DNA of 10,694 nucleotides, taken from assembly GCA_049513695.1 (NCBI GenBank), contig JBEKVW010000071.1, positions 1-10,694 of the forward strand. Reading direction: 5' to 3'. Positions 6,831 to 10,694 of the stretch are shown piece by piece. Origin of the DNA: UBA1162 sp049513695 (GTDB taxonomy: Bacteria; Chloroflexota; Dehalococcoidia; GIF9; UBA5629). Under the pieces are notes generated by a model. The model saw only the letters and a list, made by a program, of their open reading frames with translations. It ran no database searches and was not told where the DNA came from. Within the stretch, counting starts at the first letter, position 1. Every line of letters begins with the position of its first letter. The translations under genes and the position numbers were made by a program.

Positions 6831-6849
6831 GCAACACCTCCGATCATTC

Positions 6850-6855
6850 ATTATA
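6850..6855 (-). promoter_or_regulatory. -10 element of the esterase gene
   Basis: TATAAT on the minus strand (6855-6850) would start transcription near 6843, just before the GGAGGTG ribosome site at 6841-6835. The -35 region, about TGCCTG at 6878-6873, is poor. This placement makes the upstream ATG at 6851 unlikely to be a start. Confidence 0.4.
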
Positions 6856-6906
6856 TAACCAATGAATCTTACCAGGCATTAGTATAACCGTCTATTAGAA
6901 ATCACT

Positions 6907-6927
6907 CGGGGATACTGCTTTTCCCCG
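6907..6927. promoter_or_regulatory. Inverted repeat in the divergent intergenic region
   Basis: CGGGGA and TCCCCG form perfect 6-bp arms with a 9-nt spacer, between the divergent esterase and lipoprotein genes. It lies about 20 bp upstream of the plus-strand -10 at 6949 and about 50 bp upstream of the esterase -10. A regulator site shared by both genes is possible. No T-run follows, so it is not a terminator. Short arms keep the confidence low. Confidence 0.3.
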
Positions 6928-6948
6928 CACCTGAACAATATAGCGATG

Positions 6949-6954
6949 TATAAT
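6949..6954 (+). promoter_or_regulatory. -10 element of the lipoprotein gene
   Basis: TATAAT at 6949-6954 lies about 39 nt before the ATG at 6993, so transcription would start near 6961. No good -35 is visible at 16-18 bp. Confidence 0.4.
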
Positions 6955-6992
6955 GAATAGTGGCCCCGGTAGACTGAGCAAAAGATACAGTT

Positions 6993-7637
6993 ATGAAAAA
7001 GATATTTCTGGTAACAGCACTTATTATGTCGGCGGTTTTACTCGCCTCAACATCCTGCAATAAACCTGCAGCTGCCGAGGTCGAACTCAAATACGATAAC
7101 AACTCCCTGAAAGAATATTTGCCTGTCAGTGCACCGAGTTTCACGGGCTACCTGGTATCATTCATCGCCCCTTCCAATAAATTTATAATAAAGAAAATAC
7201 GTATTAACGGGATGGTAGCTGCGTGGGGTGAGTACCATGATAAGTCTATCGAATTACAGATCTGGGATAAGGACGAGAATGTCATATATCAGGTTAGCTA
7301 TCCCGATACCAAATTGCCCGTTAACCCTTACGATAATAATACGACATTCCAACCAAAGACTGCCTGGACCGACGTGATTGTGCCTGAAGTTATTGTAACA
7401 GATCATTTCTATGTACACATTCATTCTGACGATGGCCGGTGGGGAGAATTCCGCATGGGCGCGGATGACAGCGCTGTAAACAGCCATTCCGAGCTAACTG
7501 TCAGAGACGGTGGTATCGATAAAATACTGGACGGCTGGCCCTACTGGAAAAAAGACGCGGCTGGCAATGATTTGTGGTATGGCGACAAGACAAAAGTGAA
7601 CTGGATGATACGTGTGGTCGGCGAGAATTCAACCTGA
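6993..7637 (+). CDS. Hypothetical lipoprotein with beta-rich domain
   Basis: I cannot name this 214-residue protein. Residues 1-21 form a signal peptide (MKKIFLVTALIMSAVLLASTS), and Cys22 in LASTSC is the likely lipid-modified cysteine. After a short linker, VELKYDNNSLKEYL (30-43) leads into a predicted beta-sandwich: GYLVSFIAPSNKFIIKKIRING (52-73) and LQIWDKDENVIYQV recall short surface or lipoprotein domains seen in Chloroflexota, which I infer only from pattern. The C-terminus is Trp/Asp-rich (GWPYWKKDAAG). No strong ribosome site precedes the ATG, but downstream starts would lose the signal peptide. It lies 71 nt before a substrate-binding lipoprotein, and both may form one operon. The function is unknown. 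Confidence 0.75.
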   Translation: MKKIFLVTALIMSAVLLASTSCNKPAAAEVELKYDNNSLKEYLPVSAPSFTGYLVSFIAPSNKFIIKKIRINGMVAAWGEYHDKSIELQIWDKDENVIYQVSYPDTKLPVNPYDNNTTFQPKTAWTDVIVPEVIVTDHFYVHIHSDDGRWGEFRMGADDSAVNSHSELTVRDGGIDKILDGWPYWKKDAAGNDLWYGDKTKVNWMIRVVGENST

Positions 7638-7708
7638 GGACGACTAAACAAAGAAACGGCCGGCATCCTGGATACACTGCCGGTAGTGTGGGAGGGTAAA
7701 TCGACACT

Positions 7709-8944
7709 ATGAAAGAATGGCATAATGTCCTGGCGATTTTGGCAGCCGCTGTTATCGGTATTGGCATTTTTACGGCAAGTTGTGGAGGGAAGACCCAGAC
7801 ACCGTTGCCCACCGGACCTATCATTATTAAGGTTGGATTGCCCACACCCCTGGATGATCCGGATGACCCCTGGGGCAAGGCTAACATGGATCCATATCTG
7901 AGCTGGATCGACCTGTTTAACAGGGAAGGCTTCCAGGTAAATAACCAAACTTATAATTTCCAATTGGTGGCGGCTGATGACCGTGACTCGCCGGAAGGCG
8001 GCACAGCCGCGGCGAAGCAACTCATATACGGGGATGGCTGCAAATACCTTGCAGGGCACTGGAGCTGGAGCTACTCTGCAATATCTGCCATTTCTAACCC
8101 TGCCAGGGTCATATTTGTGACCAGAAACGGCGGGGGCATTGAATATAACGCAGCCACTCAACCGTACAATGTATTCGGCACCCCCGCCAAGGAAGAATGG
8201 GTAGCTGACGTGCTGGCAGCACACGCCAAATTCCCGGACAGCAAGATCGGTTTCCTTGAGCCTGCCACGGGGCTCACTCAATCTGAGATAGAACAGACGA
8301 GCAGGCAATTCTTTGATCCGGCCGGAATAGTCTACCATTGGGAGATCTATCCGGCGGGGACGACCGACTTTAGCCCGAATATCCATGGGTTTGCACAAGC
8401 AGGCTGCAGTCTGATCTATACGGATGCGGGATTCGATACCGCCGTTCTGTTCCTGAAGCAGCGTTGGGAGGCGGGTTACAAGTGGCCGGTTGCCCAGGCG
8501 GGTGGGCTGGCCGATCTGAGCGCATATACCGCGGCCTGCGGCCCTGACGCAGTCCAGGGCCTTATAGGCGGCTATTTCGGCATCTGGGATTTCAAGGAAA
8601 CTAAGGTGAATCCCCAATATGTTGCCATGTGCCAGGAAGTGATGAAAACCCTCTCCCAAAAACAGGACAAAACATATACATATAACGACTGGATAGGCTG
8701 GCTGCCGTCGCACCTGCTGATCCTTGCCCAGGCCATGCAAAAGGCGGAGACTGTGGACGATGCCGACGCCATCATGAAAGCCATCCGGGGCGGCACTTTC
8801 GACACGACGGCTGGCACATTTACCATGTCGGGCGAGAAAACCTACGGTTCGCCAATTGTATTTGGATGCCCCTGTGCAATTTGCATTGTCCAGGGTGATA
8901 GGGCCGTATATCTATCCGAGCACCCTGTCAATTCCATACCCTGA
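7709..8944 (+). CDS. Branched-chain amino acid/organic acid ABC substrate-binding lipoprotein
   Basis: This is the extracytoplasmic substrate-binding component of a LivJ-like (type I periplasmic-binding fold) ABC importer, 411 residues. A signal peptide (1-24, hydrophobic at about 8-23) ends in TASC with Cys25 as lipid anchor. The mature part starts IIIKVGLPTPLDD (38-50), typical of the N-lobe in this family. GGTAAAKQLIYGDGCKYLAG (97-116) resembles the family's first-lobe segment, and residues 155-200 and beyond form the second lobe. The permease and ATPase genes that usually follow are absent from the window, so it may be an orphan receptor or may use permeases elsewhere. GGAGG stands 13 nt before the ATG, longer than ideal; a GTG at 7688 is in frame but meets a stop at once. 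The ligand cannot be read from the sequence. A nearby dehydratase-like enzyme suggests an organic acid. Confidence 0.88.
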   Translation: MKEWHNVLAILAAAVIGIGIFTASCGGKTQTPLPTGPIIIKVGLPTPLDDPDDPWGKANMDPYLSWIDLFNREGFQVNNQTYNFQLVAADDRDSPEGGTAAAKQLIYGDGCKYLAGHWSWSYSAISAISNPARVIFVTRNGGGIEYNAATQPYNVFGTPAKEEWVADVLAAHAKFPDSKIGFLEPATGLTQSEIEQTSRQFFDPAGIVYHWEIYPAGTTDFSPNIHGFAQAGCSLIYTDAGFDTAVLFLKQRWEAGYKWPVAQAGGLADLSAYTAACGPDAVQGLIGGYFGIWDFKETKVNPQYVAMCQEVMKTLSQKQDKTYTYNDWIGWLPSHLLILAQAMQKAETVDDADAIMKAIRGGTFDTTAGTFTMSGEKTYGSPIVFGCPCAICIVQGDRAVYLSEHPVNSIP

Positions 8945-8995
8945 TGTTCTACCAAAAGGAGTCGGCCTATTCAGCTATTCAGGGGAGTGCGATAA

Positions 8996-9226
8996 GTGAG
9001 ATCGGGGCTGAGTATAGCATTCAGCATATTCGTGTTGGCTCTAGCTAGCGTGAGCGTGATCTCACTGCTTTACTTCACTGTTACCACTATATCTTCGCCA
9101 ACCGTCATGGAATGGCTGGCCGTGATCGGCTTCATAATAGTGATTTACCTAGTGGGCATCGCTATGAGTTTTGCCGGGCTTTATGCAATCGACAAACTGT
9201 TCGAACGAAATAAGAAGAAGGCATAA
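8996..9226 (+). CDS. Small two-helix membrane protein (76 aa)
   Basis: I do not recognise the family. The protein has two hydrophobic segments, about residues 5-28 (LSIAFSIFVLALASVSVISLL and following) and 39-65 (EWLAVIGFIIVIYLVGIAM and following), and a basic C-terminal tail, ERNKKKA, that would stay in the cytoplasm by the positive-inside rule. A hairpin topology with both ends inside is inferred. The start is GTG, supported by GGGAG 8 nt upstream. It sits between the substrate-binding protein (51 nt upstream) and the dehydratase-like gene, so a role as a small accessory subunit of transport is possible but unproven. Confidence 0.7.
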   Translation: MRSGLSIAFSIFVLALASVSVISLLYFTVTTISSPTVMEWLAVIGFIIVIYLVGIAMSFAGLYAIDKLFERNKKKA

Positions 9227-9343
9227 TCTGCCCATCACAATCAATTGGGGAATATGAGCAGGCGATTACCTTTCAGGACCTATGGTTGATAAAAACGGAA
9301 ATTGGACGTATGGCTATTGATTTTGCAAGGAGGGAATTTCTAA

Positions 9344-10694
9344 ATGATAAGGACGGTTGAACAATATCTAAAAAGCCTGGATGATGGCAGGGTTGTATAT
9401 TGCCTGGGTGAAAGGGTCAAGGATGTGAGGACACACCCAATGACAAGGACAATAATTCGTTCGGCAGCCATGGATTACGCACTTCCACACGACCCCAAAT
9501 TCCATGACCTGTTCGTAACCCGGGATGCTGACGGTGAGGACTGCAATTTCCTTCTCACTCCTCCGCGTACTAATGAGGAGTTGTTGCGCAGGCGGGAGTG
9601 CTTCATAACGGGCATACGCTCCGGCGGTGGTTTCCTGGTGCATTGCATGGGCGTGGATGCATTGGCAGCCTGTACACTGGCAGCCAATAAGATGGATAAG
9701 GCGCTGGGCACCGATTACGTCGAGCGCGTGGAGAGCTATCGTAAATTCCTGCAGAAGAACGATGTCGGTATCACCGGTGCCATGACTGATGTCAAGGGTG
9801 ATCGAAGCCTGCATCCTTCCAAACAGGTGCAGCATAAAGATTTCTATGTCCGTGTGGTGGACAAGCAGAAGGATGGCATCATTGTGCGGGGCGCCAAAAT
9901 ACATATCAGCGCCACACCCTGCGCTAACGAGGCGATAGTGCTGCCCTGCCGTACGCACGGCGAGGACGACAAGGATTATGCCCTTTCGTTCGCCGTTCCG
10001 CTGGGGACTAAGGGCGTGAAACTGCTGGCCGTTGAGCCCGTGACTCGCACCTACGGCGAGGAGGCGGCCTGGGACTTCCCGCACGCGCACTGGCTGCAAC
10101 CTACTGAGTGCCTGATTGTTTTCGACGACGTGTTCATTCCCTGGGAAAGGGTCTTTATGTGTGGCGAATGGCAATTCTCCCGCGACATCACCTACGGATT
10201 TGCCAGCTTCCACAGGCTATTTGGCACCTGTAAAATGGTGGGCGAACTCGAGAAACTTACCGGTGCTGTAAAGCTTATAGCCGAGTATAACGGCCTGGAG
10301 AAATACGAGCACATCAAGAATAAGCTGGCCTGGATGGCCATGATCGCCAACACGGTGGCTAACCTGGGCGAGATGTCCTGCATCAAGGGTACAAAGGACC
10401 TTGCCTCTGGAATGATGGTGCCCGACCTGATGCTGACTAACTCAGCCAAGTTCATTTTTGCGGACAATTTCCATGAGATGTGCAAGTTGGCACGGGATAT
10501 CTGTGGCGGCATCTGTACCACGGTACCCACGTACCGTGACTGGAAGAATCCTGAAATCCACGGATATATCGATAAGTATCTCGCCGCCAAAGAGGGCGTG
10601 CCCACGGCCGATAGAATAAAGGTCATACGCATGCTCAAAGACATGACACATAACTACTATCAGATCGATCATATACATGGCGAGGGTTCGAGAG
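9344..10694 (+). CDS. 4-hydroxybutyryl-CoA dehydratase/HpaB-family flavoprotein (3' end missing)
   Basis: This member of the 4-hydroxyphenylacetate 3-hydroxylase/4-hydroxybutyryl-CoA dehydratase family is FAD-binding with an acyl-CoA dehydrogenase-like fold. The frame is open to the window end (450 codons; the Clostridium dehydratase AbfD has about 490). Family segments seen: VKDVRTHPMTR (25-35), GAMTDVKGDRSLHPS (145-159), VFDDVFIPWERVFMCGEW (259-276) and HGEGS (445-449), all closer to the dehydratase than to aerobic HpaB by my recollection. Cluster ligands compared with AbfD Cys99, Cys103, His292, Cys299: here Phe97, Cys101, His290 and Cys296, with one residue fewer between His and Cys. One ligand is therefore apparently missing. 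It could be a dehydratase, a vinylacetyl-CoA isomerase or another flavoenzyme. AGGAGG is 10 nt before the ATG; a weak TTGATA/TATGGC promoter at 9286-9314 is possible. Confidence 0.85.
   Translation, partial: MIRTVEQYLKSLDDGRVVYCLGERVKDVRTHPMTRTIIRSAAMDYALPHDPKFHDLFVTRDADGEDCNFLLTPPRTNEELLRRRECFITGIRSGGGFLVHCMGVDALAACTLAANKMDKALGTDYVERVESYRKFLQKNDVGITGAMTDVKGDRSLHPSKQVQHKDFYVRVVDKQKDGIIVRGAKIHISATPCANEAIVLPCRTHGEDDKDYALSFAVPLGTKGVKLLAVEPVTRTYGEEAAWDFPHAHWLQPTECLIVFDDVFIPWERVFMCGEWQFSRDITYGFASFHRLFGTCKMVGELEKLTGAVKLIAEYNGLEKYEHIKNKLAWMAMIANTVANLGEMSCIKGTKDLASGMMVPDLMLTNSAKFIFADNFHEMCKLARDICGGICTTVPTYRDWKNPEIHGYIDKYLAAKEGVPTADRIKVIRMLKDMTHNYYQIDHIHGEGSR

Noticed and set aside
7660..7683. Hairpin CCGGCA/TGCCGG between the lipoprotein and the substrate-binding gene
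   Set aside because: Only 6-bp arms with a 12-nt loop and no T-run, so I do not call it a terminator or an attenuator.
7541..8740. A 399-codon open frame on the minus strand, antisense to the substrate-binding protein
   Set aside because: Its translation is rich in Arg, Cys and His with no domain pattern, while the plus strand encodes a clear lipoprotein. It is a shadow of that gene.
9368..10213. A 281-codon minus-strand frame opposite the dehydratase-like gene
   Set aside because: The plus frame matches family motifs throughout and runs open to the window end. The minus frame has no motif and lacks a ribosome site.

Overview
The window looks like bacterial chromosome of intermediate GC with sparse, mixed-strand gene order. 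It combines CoA-linked beta-oxidation/butyrate-type enzymes, several lipoproteins, an orphan amino-acid-type substrate-binding protein and a protein of the 4-hydroxybutyryl-CoA dehydratase/HpaB family. This mix fits an anaerobic fatty- or aromatic-acid degrader, and my best guess is a subsurface Dehalococcoidia (Chloroflexota) lineage. That assignment is inference: no rRNA or other phylogenetic marker is present.

Layout. (1) 80-1870, plus strand: an extended -10 promoter, a 3-hydroxyacyl-CoA dehydrogenase with a TTG start, and an enoyl-CoA hydratase, probably one operon. (2) 1920-2307, minus strand: a micro-operon of two small genes. The upstream 52-residue Cys-rich protein is a short frame that is easy to overlook; it overlaps the next gene by 8 nt and lies behind a perfect 9-bp-arm palindrome. 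(3) 2344-2780: a long intergenic region with short direct repeats and a strong plus-strand intrinsic terminator that has no gene in front of it. (4) 2781-3889, plus: a single-PAS-domain protein and a membrane-anchored extracytoplasmic protein, 11 nt apart. (5) 3899-6830, minus: a DHA2-type MFS exporter and, upstream of it, a lipoprotein esterase of the PHB-depolymerase/LpqC type. (6) 6993-10694, plus: a hypothetical lipoprotein, an orphan type I substrate-binding lipoprotein, a 76-residue two-helix membrane protein, and a 4-hydroxybutyryl-CoA dehydratase-like flavoprotein that runs off the window.

How the genes may work together. A 4-hydroxybutyryl-CoA dehydratase would yield crotonyl-CoA, the hydratase would turn it into 3-hydroxybutyryl-CoA, and the dehydrogenase would oxidise that to acetoacetyl-CoA. 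The window thus holds candidates for three consecutive steps, although the first lies 7.5 kb from the other two. The dehydratase-like protein also lacks one of the cysteines expected to ligate the [4Fe-4S] cluster, so its reaction may differ. The substrate-binding protein and the esterase suggest uptake or release of small organic acids or esters. I found no clear defence or mobile system, no RNA gene I can name, and no CRISPR array.
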